Shown here: positions 42,574 to 51,580 of the stretch, in pieces
Numbering within the stretch: position 1 is the stretch's first letter
Layout: every line of letters begins with the position of its first letter
The notes under the pieces: model-generated
What the model saw: the letters and a program-made list of their open reading frames with translations, nothing else
What the model was told of the DNA's origin: nothing
Database searches by the model: none
Made by a program: the position numbers and the translations under genes
NCBI RefSeq assembly: GCF_003205875.1
Contig: NZ_PUBZ01000080.1
Coordinates: 1 to 64,000, forward strand
Direction of reading: 5' to 3'
Length of the DNA stretch: 64,000 nt
Source of the DNA: Herpetosiphon llansteffanensis
GTDB lineage: Bacteria > Chloroflexota > Chloroflexia > Chloroflexales > Herpetosiphonaceae

Positions 42574-43713
42574 GTGGATTTCAAGCTCTCGGACGATCAG
42601 GAATTTATGCGCAAGGCAGCTCGCGAATTTGCCGAAGGTGAAATTCGGTCAACAGTTGCTGAGCGTGATGAGCATAAAATTTGGCCGACCGACATTGTGC
42701 AAAAGATGGGCAAGTTGGGTTTTATGGGCGTTGCAATCGATGAAGCCTATGGTGGGGCTGGCCTTGATTACATCTCCTATGCAATTATGATCGAGGAACT
42801 TTCGCGGGTTGATGCCTCAGTTGGGGTGATTGCCTCGGTCAATAATTCGCTAGTATGCGCTGGGATTGAAAAGTTTGGCACTGAAGAACAAAAGCGCGAT
42901 ATTCTGACCCCATTGGCCAGCGGCCAACAGCTTGGCGCGTTCTCGCTCTCGGAGCCTGGCGCTGGCTCAGATGCAGCAGCCCAAAAAACCCGCGCTGTTG
43001 AAGATGGCGATTATTATGTGATTACCGGCACCAAAAACTGGGTCACCAATGGCTCGAAAGCCAACACCATTTTGTTGATGGCCATGACTGCGCCAGAAAA
43101 AGGCGTAAAAGGTATCAGCGCCTTTTTAGTCGACACCAGCGAGCCTGGGGTTTCGGTGCTCAAAGTTGAAGATAAATTGGGCATTCGTTCGGCGCAATCG
43201 GCCCAAATGTCCTATGATGAGCTGCGGGTGCACAAAAGCCGCATGCTTGGCCAACCAGGCGAAGGCTTCAAAATAGCCATGACCATCTTGAATGGTGGGC
43301 GGATTGGGATTGCCTCGCAGGCGTTGGGGATTGCCCAAGGAGCCTATGAAGCAGCCTTGGATTATGCCAAAGTCCGCGAGCAATTTGGCCAATCGATTAT
43401 CAACTTCCAAGCGGTGGGCTTTACCTTGGCCGATATGGCGACGCGGATCAAAGCAGCGCGTATGTTGACCTATCATGCTGCCTGGCTCAAAGACCAAGGT
43501 GAAAACTACATTGCAGCGGCGGCGATGGCCAAAGTCAATGCCTCGGAAACTGCCATGTGGACGGCCACCAAAGCCGTGCAAATCTTCGGCTCGAATGGCT
43601 ACTCGAAAGAATATCCCGTCGAGCGCTACTTCCGCGATGCCAAGATTACCGAAATCTACGAAGGCACCAGCGAAATTCAACGCTTGGTTATTTCACGTGA
43701 GATTGCCAAATAA
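42574..43713 (+). CDS. Acyl-CoA dehydrogenase
   Basis: This FAD enzyme of 379 residues oxidises acyl-CoA to enoyl-CoA in fatty acid breakdown. It has the short-chain type layout: FSLSEPGAGSD, YVITGTKNWVTNG, the LGIRSAQSAQMSYDELRV segment, and the catalytic Glu in ITEIYEGTSEIQRLVISREI near the C-terminus. The start is GTG with TTGGAGG 8 bases upstream. It lies 35 bases after the LuxC-like gene, perhaps in the same transcript. A terminator follows at 43726. Chain length preference cannot be read. Confidence 0.95.
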   Translation: MDFKLSDDQEFMRKAAREFAEGEIRSTVAERDEHKIWPTDIVQKMGKLGFMGVAIDEAYGGAGLDYISYAIMIEELSRVDASVGVIASVNNSLVCAGIEKFGTEEQKRDILTPLASGQQLGAFSLSEPGAGSDAAAQKTRAVEDGDYYVITGTKNWVTNGSKANTILLMAMTAPEKGVKGISAFLVDTSEPGVSVLKVEDKLGIRSAQSAQMSYDELRVHKSRMLGQPGEGFKIAMTILNGGRIGIASQALGIAQGAYEAALDYAKVREQFGQSIINFQAVGFTLADMATRIKAARMLTYHAAWLKDQGENYIAAAAMAKVNASETAMWTATKAVQIFGSNGYSKEYPVERYFRDAKITEIYEGTSEIQRLVISREIAK

Positions 43714-43725
43714 ACTTCTGATAAA

Positions 43726-43757
43726 GAACCAGCATGCCCAATGCTGGTTCTTTATTT
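43726..43757 (+). terminator. Intrinsic terminator after the acyl-CoA dehydrogenase gene
   Basis: GAACCAGCAT and ATGCTGGTTC pair perfectly around GCCCA, followed by TTTATTT. The stem begins 13 bases past the stop. Confidence 0.9.
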
Positions 43758-43907
43758 AACCGATCTTTAATCAATTGGCTGCTTGATCTGATTGCAAAGC
43801 TGTGATGAACAGTTGATCGATCGTGTATAATAGCCGCGAACCTCACCATAAAACGGGGGCACGCTTGCCTCACGAGCTCCCAATATTGTTTCGGAGGACG
43901 TATTTTT

Positions 43908-44990
43908 ATGCGCCAAAACTCAGCTCTGGGCATGATTATTGCCATCGTTGTTTTGATTGCAGCACTTGCTGGTGGTTATGTGTATTTCAGCAAGGACATG
44001 GCCAACCAACCAGGTGATCCTTCATTAGTCGAGCCAACCGCTTTGCCTATTCCCAACGTTAGGGTTTTAGAAGCGGCGACGGATATTGACGCTAACAAGT
44101 TAATTGGCAGCGATCTTGAGCAATATTTTAATGTTGTTGAAGTTCAGCCCACCGAAGTTACCCCCGATGATGTGCTTGAAGCAGAATTTTTCAGCGCAGT
44201 TCAAGGCAAAGTAACGACCTCCAGCATTCTTGGTGGCGAGCGGATCAAAAAATCGGCCTTCCGTAACGCAGGGATTGCCGAAAAATTGCCAACCCCAGAA
44301 CCAGGTGCCGAATCGCCCAAAGCCTATAACTTATTTGTGAGCGATATTGGTGGGATTGTTGCTGAAGGCAACAGCATTGATATTGTTGGCAGCTATAGCC
44401 TTGAGCAACCCTACTTGCGCTTCGGGGCAGCTAGCCAAGGTGTTATCACCCTCGTTGATGAAAAATATCTCGACATCAGCACCCATGTGCTTGCCCAAAA
44501 CGTCCGGGTACTAAAAGTTGTTGCACCGCCATTAGTTTCGCCTGATGGTCAACCAACTGGTGCGGCTCCAGCTGCGGCCCAACCAACGGTTGAGGTTGTG
44601 GTTGATGGTGTTCCTGCTCAGCCACAACCAACCCCAGAACCTGTCTTCAACCAAGGTTCACAATGGCAAATTGTGGTTGCCTTAACGGCGCAACAAGTTG
44701 AGATTTTGGAATATACAAAAGCCAAAACTGGTAGTACACTAAATGTAGTCGTGCGGCGCGCTGATGATCAAGATGACCAAATTGTAACAACTGGGGTGAC
44801 GATGGACCTGTTGATGCGCTTATATGGTGTATCACAAGTCTATGCTCAACCAAACATGATTGTGAAACTGTTGGATGCTCCTGCACCACCACAGCCACCA
44901 CAACAACCACCAGTTGTCATTCCATTCCCATTGCCCAACGCACCACAAACACAACCATTGCCAACAGCAGTGCCAACTCAAACGCCTTAA
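43908..44990 (+). CDS. cpaB: Flp pilus assembly protein CpaB/RcpC
   Basis: This protein of 360 residues, anchored by an N-terminal helix (MIIAIVVLIAALAGGYVYF), has the SAF-like and RcpC/CpaB region (about 50-210: VRVLEAATDIDANKL, VTTSSILGGERI) and a second extracytoplasmic part with VALTAQQVEILEYTKAKTGS. Pro-rich linkers occur near 235 and at the C-terminus. CpaB proteins are thought to work at the periplasmic or wall side of the Tad pilus. CGGAGGA precedes the ATG, and TATAAT at 43826-43831 is a likely -10 element. It heads the Tad gene run. Confidence 0.85.
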   Translation: MRQNSALGMIIAIVVLIAALAGGYVYFSKDMANQPGDPSLVEPTALPIPNVRVLEAATDIDANKLIGSDLEQYFNVVEVQPTEVTPDDVLEAEFFSAVQGKVTTSSILGGERIKKSAFRNAGIAEKLPTPEPGAESPKAYNLFVSDIGGIVAEGNSIDIVGSYSLEQPYLRFGAASQGVITLVDEKYLDISTHVLAQNVRVLKVVAPPLVSPDGQPTGAAPAAAQPTVEVVVDGVPAQPQPTPEPVFNQGSQWQIVVALTAQQVEILEYTKAKTGSTLNVVVRRADDQDDQIVTTGVTMDLLMRLYGVSQVYAQPNMIVKLLDAPAPPQPPQQPPVVIPFPLPNAPQTQPLPTAVPTQTP

Positions 44991-45009
44991 TACAACCAAG
45001 GAGAATTGC

Positions 45010-46263
45010 ATGGCTGAGTCCGATAAAATTCGCGTACTAATTGTTGACGATATTGCAGATACTCGTGATAACCTCGAAAAATTATTGTTTTTTGAGAAGG
45101 ATATGCAAGTTGTTGGCAAAGCGGCAACAGGGCGCGAGGCCGTGACGCAGGCCAAGCAAATTCAACCCGATGTTGTCTTGATGGACATTAACATGCCCGA
45201 TATGGATGGCATTGCAGCAACTGAGGCCATCATGGCGCAGGTGCCCAACACGCAAGTTATTATGATGAGCGTGCAAGGCGAAACCGATTATCTGCGCCGT
45301 GCAATGTTGGCTGGTGCCCGTCAGTTTCTTACCAAGCCTGTTGGTGGCGATGAACTTGCTGGTAGTATCCGCGAAGTCTATCGTCTGCAACAAACCCAAC
45401 GCCGCTTTGTGGTTGCGGCGCAACAGGTTGAAGAAGCTGACCAATCAACCGGCCAAATTATTGCTGTCTATAGCCCCAAAGGTGGCACCGGCAAGAGTGC
45501 AATCGCTGCCAACTTAGCGGTTGCCTTAAAGCTGTTGCCTGGTAACCGTAAAATTTGTTTGGTTGACGCAAGTTTGCTGTTTGGCGATATTGCGGTGATG
45601 TTCAACATCAATAGCAACAAAACGATTAACGATCTTACCTCGCGGATCGATGATCTCGATAAAGATTTAATGAATGATGTGATGACCACCCACGCTTCGC
45701 AAATCAAGATTCTGCTGGCTCCTGCCAACCCGCAAATGGGTGAGTTGGTAACAGCTGATCATGTGCGAACAGTGCTCGAGGCCTTGCGCCGCGAATACGA
45801 TTACGTGGTCGTCGACACACAATCATCGTTCCAAGACCAAACCATGGCGGTGCTTGATGCAGCCCATCGGATTGTCTTGCTGATGACGATGGAACTCTCG
45901 TCGATTAAGAATATTCGCCAGTTTCTGGAAGTTGCCGAGTTGCTTGGCTACAACGACGAAAAGCTGGTTTTGGTCTTGAACAAAGCCGACGCTAAATTTG
46001 GCATTCGGGTTGATCAAGTCGAGGCGAATATTCAACATAAGGTTGCGGCCCAAATTGGTAATGCACCCTTTGAAATGGTCAACGCGATTAACCGCGGCGT
46101 ACCATTAATTATCGATCAGCCACGCCATCAGATCTCAATTGATGTTGCTAATCTCGCCTATCTGATCTCAGGCACAACCCGCACCAGTCGCGAAGGTGCC
46201 CGCCCACAGCAACCGAAAAAAGAAGAACCCAAGGGTCTCTTCGCTCGATTAACCAAACGTTAG
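45010..46263 (+). CDS. tadZ: Receiver-fused TadZ/CpaE ATPase
   Basis: TadZ/CpaE proteins place the Tad pilus machine at its site in the cell. This one of 417 residues has an intact receiver domain (about 8-125: Asp-Asp in LIVDDIAD, phospho-acceptor Asp59 in VVLMDINMPDMDG, Lys109 in FLTKPV) followed by a MinD/ParA ATPase domain (Walker A YSPKGGTGKSAIAANLA, Lys162, then VDASLLFGDIAVMF). An intact receiver implies phosphorylation control. AAGGAG precedes ATG 45010. The longer open frame encodes a His-rich stretch antisense in nature to the CpaB Pro codons and is not used. Confidence 0.9.
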   Translation: MAESDKIRVLIVDDIADTRDNLEKLLFFEKDMQVVGKAATGREAVTQAKQIQPDVVLMDINMPDMDGIAATEAIMAQVPNTQVIMMSVQGETDYLRRAMLAGARQFLTKPVGGDELAGSIREVYRLQQTQRRFVVAAQQVEEADQSTGQIIAVYSPKGGTGKSAIAANLAVALKLLPGNRKICLVDASLLFGDIAVMFNINSNKTINDLTSRIDDLDKDLMNDVMTTHASQIKILLAPANPQMGELVTADHVRTVLEALRREYDYVVVDTQSSFQDQTMAVLDAAHRIVLLMTMELSSIKNIRQFLEVAELLGYNDEKLVLVLNKADAKFGIRVDQVEANIQHKVAAQIGNAPFEMVNAINRGVPLIIDQPRHQISIDVANLAYLISGTTRTSREGARPQQPKKEEPKGLFARLTKR

Positions 46264-46281
46264 ACGCATGGAGGGTGGCTT

Positions 46282-47685
46282 ATGTCGCTCCTAAAGCGTA
46301 TTGCAGGAAATACGTCCCCATCCTCGGCTTCCGAACCTACAGCAGCAGCACAACCAAGTGCTGCTGCCACACGCCCTGATGGAGCTATTCCGCGCTCTGC
46401 TGCAGTTTCTTCACAAGATCGTCTGCTTGACGTTCGCCATCGAGTCCAGCGCCGCTTGACCGAAGAAGTTCGTGATGTCAACAGCACGAATGAAACCAAA
46501 ATCCGCCAAACAGTCGAAGATCTCTTGAGCACCGTTCTCGATAGTGAAAATATCGTGCTCAGTCGGGTTGAACGCCTCCAATTAGTCGAATCGCTGATGT
46601 CCGATATCGTTGGGTTGGGGCCGCTCGATTCACTGCTCAAAGACGATAGCATCTCGGAAATTATGGTCAACGGGCCAAATAAGATTTACATTGAACAACG
46701 GGGCAAGCTGACGCTTTCGGGCACAACCTTCATCGATGATGAACATGCGATGCGGGTGTTGTATCGGATTGTTTCGCCGCTTGGCCGCCGGGTCGATGAA
46801 AGCTCGCCCATGGTCGATGCGCGGCTTAAAGATGGCTCGCGGGTTAACGCTGTTATTCGGCCAATTTCCTTGATTGGGCCAGTTATAACCATTCGTAAAT
46901 TTTCCAAAAAACCGCTTGGGCCTGAAGACCTTGTGCGGTTTGGCGCAATTAGCCGTGAGATGATGGATTTTCTTTCGGCAAGTGTTCGCGCTCGGATTAA
47001 CGTTGTGGTCTCTGGCGGTACTGGTTCGGGCAAAACAACCTTGTTAAATGTGCTTTCTTCGTTTATCCCTGAAGACGAGCGCTTGATTACGGTTGAAAAC
47101 GCTGCCGAATTGCAACTCCAGCAAGATCACGTTATCTCGCTCGAATCGCGCACTGCCAATATTGAAGGCAAGGGCGAAATTTCGATCAACGATTTAATTA
47201 TCAACTGCTTGCGGATGCGGCCTGAGCGGATTATCGTCGGCGAATGTCGCGGCGGTGAGACCTTGGCAATGTTGCAAGCCATGAACACTGGCCACGAAGG
47301 TTCAATGACAACCTTGCACGCCAATACGCCCCGTGACGCGATTGCGCGGATCGAAACTATGTGTTTGATGTCGGGGATGGATTTGCCGCTGAAAGCTATT
47401 CGCGAACAAGTTGCTTCGGCGATTGAGTTAATTGTGCAACAAGCGCGGCTTAAAGATGGTTCGCGGCGGGTTATGGCCATTTCGGAAGTAACTGGCATGG
47501 AAGGCGATCTGGTGGTGCTGCAAGATATTTTTGTCTTTGAGCAAACCGGTCTCGATGAACGTGGTAAGATTGTAGGGTCGTTGCGGCCAACTGGCGTTCG
47601 ACCACGCTTCCTTGATCGCTTTGAAGCCTTGAATATTTACCTACCACCCAACGTCTTTGGCAATAGTTCAGAGCGCTTTTACTAA
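46282..47685 (+). CDS. cpaF: Tad pilus secretion ATPase TadA/CpaF
   Basis: This hexameric ATPase of 467 residues powers pilus assembly or secretion. After a disordered Ala/Ser-rich N-terminus (about 1-45) come the N-terminal domain (ISEIMVNGPNKIYIEQRGKL) and the motor domain: Walker A VSGGTGSGKTTLLN (Lys251), the Asp box, Walker B RPERIIVGECRGGE and the His box GHEGSMTTLHANTP. It follows tadZ by 18 bases with GGAGGG upstream. All motifs are intact. Confidence 0.95.
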   Translation: MSLLKRIAGNTSPSSASEPTAAAQPSAAATRPDGAIPRSAAVSSQDRLLDVRHRVQRRLTEEVRDVNSTNETKIRQTVEDLLSTVLDSENIVLSRVERLQLVESLMSDIVGLGPLDSLLKDDSISEIMVNGPNKIYIEQRGKLTLSGTTFIDDEHAMRVLYRIVSPLGRRVDESSPMVDARLKDGSRVNAVIRPISLIGPVITIRKFSKKPLGPEDLVRFGAISREMMDFLSASVRARINVVVSGGTGSGKTTLLNVLSSFIPEDERLITVENAAELQLQQDHVISLESRTANIEGKGEISINDLIINCLRMRPERIIVGECRGGETLAMLQAMNTGHEGSMTTLHANTPRDAIARIETMCLMSGMDLPLKAIREQVASAIELIVQQARLKDGSRRVMAISEVTGMEGDLVVLQDIFVFEQTGLDERGKIVGSLRPTGVRPRFLDRFEALNIYLPPNVFGNSSERFY

Positions 47686-47717
47686 CCGGCATTACTCGCT
47701 AGAAAGGAACTAGGGCC

Positions 47718-48707
47718 ATGGAAAATTTACCACCATGGAGCATTCCCGCCCTAATTGCGATCGTCCTCTTTGTGGCTGGGGCCATTATCTATCGCAAACT
47801 CAGGGAAACGAAAGCCAATTCAGTTGATGGCCGGCTCGCAACGTTTGCCGAGCGTAGCCGCAACCCAAACGATACGAACGAACGCGGCATGAGTGCCTTG
47901 GCCAGCAGAGTTGATTCGATGGTCAACCGCGGCCAAAAAGGCTCAGATTTGGCCCGCGATTTAGCCCAAGCCGACCTTAAATTAACCGTGACCGAATTCG
48001 TTATGATGAAATTCGCCTCGGTGATTGTGTTTGCCTTGTTTGGGGTGTTCCTTGGTCGGGCCAATTTCTTAGCAGTTGTGGCCTGTGGGGTGGTTGGGGC
48101 AATTATCGGCTTTATCGTCCCCGATAAAGTTGTGAGTTTTAAGCAAAATTCACGGCTCAAAGCCTTTAATAATCAATTAGGCGATACAGTTGGTTTGTTG
48201 GCCAACTCGCTGCGCTCTGGCTATAGTCTGCTCCAGTCAATGGATTTGGTCTCGCGCGAAGCACCACCACCAATCTCGGTTGAGTTTCGGCGCGTGGTTC
48301 AAGAGGTTGGTTTAGGCCTTTCGCTTGAGGATGGCATGAATAACCTCTTGCGGCGGGTTCCCAGCGAAGACCTTGATTTGATGGTTTCGGCAATTAATAT
48401 TCAAGCTGAAGTTGGGGGCAACTTAGCTGAGATCCTCGATACGATTGCCCACACAATTCGTGAACGGGTTCGGATCAAAGGCCAAATTCGGGTGCTTACC
48501 TCGCAGGCTCGCTATTCAGGCTACGTGGTTACGTTGTTGCCAATTTCGATTGCAATTATTATTACCATGCTTAACCCTGATTATATGGCCCCATTGATGA
48601 CCATTGGCATGCCACCCGATGCATGGTGCTGTATGCCCGTCTGTAGCGCAATGATGATGATTGCAGGTTTCTTTGCAATCAAAAGCATTGTTAATATTGA
48701 AGTCTAA
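47718..48707 (+). CDS. tadB: Tad pilus inner-membrane protein TadB
   Basis: This T2SF/GspF-type protein of 329 residues has an N-terminal helix (IPALIAIVLFVAGAIIY), two central helices (FASVIVFALFGVFLGRANFL and VVACGVVGAIIGFIV), the cytoplasmic T2SF domain (LGDTVGLLANSLRSGYSLLQ, EVGLGLSLEDGMNNLLRR) and two C-terminal helices. It forms the platform with TadC for TadA. It starts 32 bases after cpaF. Confidence 0.93.
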   Translation: MENLPPWSIPALIAIVLFVAGAIIYRKLRETKANSVDGRLATFAERSRNPNDTNERGMSALASRVDSMVNRGQKGSDLARDLAQADLKLTVTEFVMMKFASVIVFALFGVFLGRANFLAVVACGVVGAIIGFIVPDKVVSFKQNSRLKAFNNQLGDTVGLLANSLRSGYSLLQSMDLVSREAPPPISVEFRRVVQEVGLGLSLEDGMNNLLRRVPSEDLDLMVSAINIQAEVGGNLAEILDTIAHTIRERVRIKGQIRVLTSQARYSGYVVTLLPISIAIIITMLNPDYMAPLMTIGMPPDAWCCMPVCSAMMMIAGFFAIKSIVNIEV

Positions 48708-48721
48708 AGGGGGAGCTTGCT

Positions 48722-49627
48722 ATGCCCTTCGTTATTGGCTTAGTTATTCTGGTCATTATCTGTGCAGTTGGCTTTATGGTGCTCAATCAGCGCCGCCAAA
48801 CTGATACTGTCTCAAACCGCCTTGCTCAATTTACTGAGCGCTCCATGAATCTTGAAGATCTGGAGTTGCAGTTGCCCTTTATGCAACGGATTGTCACGCC
48901 AATACTGAACAGTGTTTTTGTGAAGCTTGGCCAGTCTGGCAAGGGTAACGATAAACTGCGAACGAACTTAATGCTCGCAGGCAACCCTGGCAATCTGACC
49001 CCAACAATGTTTACCGGGATGCGGATTTTTCTGGGCCTGGCCTTGTTTGGGATTATCTTCTTGGTCTGTATGTTGGCCGATGCTGAAACGCTCAGCACGC
49101 TTCAATGGTCGGGAGTCGGCGGCGCATTAGGCTTTTTGCTGCCAGCCATGTGGCTTGGTCGCCAAATCAAAAAGCGCCAAAAAACCATTCTCAAAGCCTT
49201 GCCCGATGCGCTCGACTTGCTTTCAATTAGCGTTACCGCTGGTTTGGGCTTCGATGCTGCACTCCAACGGGTTGCTGAAAAATGGGATAACGAGTTGTGT
49301 CGCGAGTTCCGCCGCGCACTTTCCGACATTCGCTTAGGTACGCAGCGCCACGAAGCCTTCCGTGCGATGACGGTTCGGACTGGGGTTGATGACCTGACCT
49401 CGTTTGTTTCAGCGGTTATTCAAGCAGACCAACTTGGGGTGAGCATGGGTAAAATGCTCAAAATTCAATCCGACCAATTGCGTTTGCGCCGCCGCCAACG
49501 CGCCGAAGAAGAAGCCCAAAAAGCACCAATTAAAATGCTCTTTCCGTTGGTGTTCTTGATCTTCCCTTCAATGTTTGTGGTTATCTTGGGGCCAGCAGTG
49601 CCACGCTTGCTTGGTGGTGGCCTCTAG
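48722..49627 (+). CDS. tadC: Tad pilus inner-membrane protein TadC
   Basis: This T2SF protein of 301 residues is paralogous to TadB. It has an N-terminal helix (VIGLVILVIICAVGFMVL), a helix pair (IFLGLALFGIIFLVCML and GVGGALGFLLPAMWLG), the T2SF segment (LPDALDLLSISVTAGLGFDA) and a final helix (LVFLIFPSMFVVILGPA). It begins 14 bases after tadB and its stop overlaps the next GTG start by 1 base. Confidence 0.93.
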   Translation: MPFVIGLVILVIICAVGFMVLNQRRQTDTVSNRLAQFTERSMNLEDLELQLPFMQRIVTPILNSVFVKLGQSGKGNDKLRTNLMLAGNPGNLTPTMFTGMRIFLGLALFGIIFLVCMLADAETLSTLQWSGVGGALGFLLPAMWLGRQIKKRQKTILKALPDALDLLSISVTAGLGFDAALQRVAEKWDNELCREFRRALSDIRLGTQRHEAFRAMTVRTGVDDLTSFVSAVIQADQLGVSMGKMLKIQSDQLRLRRRQRAEEEAQKAPIKMLFPLVFLIFPSMFVVILGPAVPRLLGGGL

Positions 49628-49989
49628 TGTCGCAACACGCCATTCGCAATCTAACGCGCAATAGCAACTTGGTGGAATATGCTGAGTTTGCGAATAGCTT
49701 TTTGAGCCGTGGCATGGGCTTGATGGGGCGCAAGAATTTGCCAGCTAACACTGGCTTAATTCTGTATCCCAACAACAATATTCATATGTTCTTTATGCGC
49801 TTTGCCATCGATGTGATTTTTGTTGATCGTCAACATCAGGTGGTTGGGCTGCGCGAGAACTTCAAGCCTTGGCGACCATTTGCTGGTGCTGCCAAAGCTC
49901 GCTATACCCTCGAATTGCCGGTTGGGGTTATTCAACAATCGCAGACCCAACTGGGCGATCAATTAGCAGTTATTCCTGCTATTTTCTAG
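49627..49989 (+). CDS. DUF192 family protein
   Basis: This protein of 120 residues has the DUF192 hallmark: FLSRGMGLMGRKNLPANTGLI, then the central NNNIHMFFMRFAIDVIFVD and VLELPVG-like LELPVGVIQQ. Typical members carry a signal peptide; this one does not. The start is GTG overlapping the tadC stop, so it is co-translated with the Tad genes, a placement that suggests a pilus-related role although the family function is unknown. A bidirectional terminator follows. Confidence 0.85.
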   Translation: MSQHAIRNLTRNSNLVEYAEFANSFLSRGMGLMGRKNLPANTGLILYPNNNIHMFFMRFAIDVIFVDRQHQVVGLRENFKPWRPFAGAAKARYTLELPVGVIQQSQTQLGDQLAVIPAIF

Positions 49990-49992
49990 CGC

Positions 49993-50027
49993 ATAGCCCT
50001 AGCAACAACCTGCTTTGCTAGGGCTAT
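49993..50027. terminator. Bidirectional intrinsic terminator
   Basis: ATAGCCCTAGCA and TGCTAGGGCTAT form a 12-bp stem with an 11-base loop. It lies between the convergent DUF192 and Ppx/GppA genes and contains the Ppx/GppA stop codon in its right arm. The flanking T content is modest on both sides. Confidence 0.75.
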
Positions 50028-51532
50028 TCAATTACTACCTCAACTCCATAGGCTTTGCGAAATAAATTGGTCTTGCGGTTTGCATCCCAAATCTCAATCG
50101 AGGCATCGCCAACCGCTTGCACGCTGATTCGCACCTGCTGCTTCTCGATTTTGCAAACCACAGCCTGCACTACTTGGCTCTTTGAGCGCTCAAGGTATTC
50201 GGCAATGCGTAAGAGCGCACTTAATTTGCCCAACCGCTCAAGATCGCCATCAGCCAACACGCCACCTAACCCAGCGTCAGTCACCCCACCTTTGCGATGG
50301 TGCCTGGTTAAGAGGCCAATCAGCGCCATTTCGCGATGCGTATAGCCATTCAGCATCGAGTTGAGAATCAAATACAGGCCATGTTTGTGATGATCGTAGA
50401 AATTGACCGCTACGCCAATATCATGGACCATGGTTGTTGCTTCGAGCAATTCGCGCTCCCATGCGCCATAGCCATGCAAACTTTGCAGTTGGTCAAACAG
50501 CGACAGGCTTAACTCGCGCACTTTGGCCACATGCACCACGTTGTAGCCATAAATACGAGCTAAATTTGCCACCGAAAACTGGCGCACATCGCTCAGCAAG
50601 GGGGGCTGTGAGCCACGTAAAAAGTGCTCGTAGAAAATACCATCACGCAGGCCATGGCCACAAATCCACAAGCTATCAGCGCCACAACGCTGCATCAAAG
50701 CCCGAATTAACAGCACTCCGGCGGTAATTACATCGGCGCGATCATTATTTAAGCCTTCGAGTTGTTCTCGCTCGTTGCGATTGAGTTTGCTCAAACGGGT
50801 GGCCCATTCGTCGACCCGTTGCAGCGACATCGTATAGCCATGAACAATATCAAGCGGATAGCGCTGCGCTCGTTGCTCGAGTTTGGCAAGGTTGCGCACC
50901 GTGCCGCCAACGCCAATTAATGGTAATTTGCTGCCTTGGGGTCGAAACCAATCCAGCCCTGCCAAGGCTTCGTCGACGTGGCGATCGAGCGCTTTGAGTT
51001 CTGCTTTGCTGGGGGTGTCGCTGCGCAGAATTTGCTCGGTGAGGCGCACCGTGCCAAGTGGCAACGATGTTGTGTTGGCTAGCCCGCGACCGCGCACCAA
51101 GGCCAATTCGACGCTGCCGCCGCCAATGTCAAACATAAAGCCATTGCTTACGCCAAGCGTATTGATCATGCCGAGGTAGCTGTAGTAGGCTTCTTCATCG
51201 CCGCTGAGCACACGTAAATCGAGGCCGGTTTCTTCTTTAACTTGAGCTAAAAAGCTGGTTTGATTGGCTGCATCGCGGACGGCGCTGGTTGCCACTGCCA
51301 CGACTTCGTTCACGCCCATAGCGCGGCAGAAATTGCCAAACATGCGCAGGGTTTCAATCGCTTTGGCAATTGGCTGGGCTTGGAGTTGATTATCGGAGCC
51401 AACATTATGCGCCAGCCGCACATTTTCCTTCACTTCTTCAACCAATTTGAAGGAATGATGCGGCTGATATTGCACCACAATCATGCGAGCGGTGTTGGAG
51501 CCAAGGTCAATAATCCCGACGTGTTGGGTCAT
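50024..51532 (-). CDS. ppx: Ppx/GppA family phosphatase with HD-type domain
   Basis: This protein of about 502 residues belongs to the exopolyphosphatase/pppGpp phosphatase family, which hydrolyses polyphosphate or the stringent-response alarmone. The N-terminal half has the sugar-kinase-like phosphate motifs IIDLGSNTARMIVVQY, DEEAYYSYLGMI and FMFDIGGGSVELAL. The C-terminal half is an HD-like domain (LLEATTMVHDIGVAVNFYDHHKH, TRHHRKGG). GAGGAG lies 8 bases before ATG 51532. Which of the two substrates it prefers cannot be decided from sequence. Confidence 0.9.
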   Translation of the reverse strand: MTQHVGIIDLGSNTARMIVVQYQPHHSFKLVEEVKENVRLAHNVGSDNQLQAQPIAKAIETLRMFGNFCRAMGVNEVVAVATSAVRDAANQTSFLAQVKEETGLDLRVLSGDEEAYYSYLGMINTLGVSNGFMFDIGGGSVELALVRGRGLANTTSLPLGTVRLTEQILRSDTPSKAELKALDRHVDEALAGLDWFRPQGSKLPLIGVGGTVRNLAKLEQRAQRYPLDIVHGYTMSLQRVDEWATRLSKLNRNEREQLEGLNNDRADVITAGVLLIRALMQRCGADSLWICGHGLRDGIFYEHFLRGSQPPLLSDVRQFSVANLARIYGYNVVHVAKVRELSLSLFDQLQSLHGYGAWERELLEATTMVHDIGVAVNFYDHHKHGLYLILNSMLNGYTHREMALIGLLTRHHRKGGVTDAGLGGVLADGDLERLGKLSALLRIAEYLERSKSQVVQAVVCKIEKQQVRISVQAVGDASIEIWDANRKTNLFRKAYGVEVVIE

Positions 51533-51580
51533 TATAGTTCTCCTCGACAACGCCTAGCATGCTGTTTTCGGGCTTGCTGG

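Noticed and set aside
44875-45009. His-rich N-terminal extension of the TadZ frame
   Set aside because: The codons overlap the Pro-rich end of cpaB in another frame; a strong ribosome site and receiver domain start at 45010.
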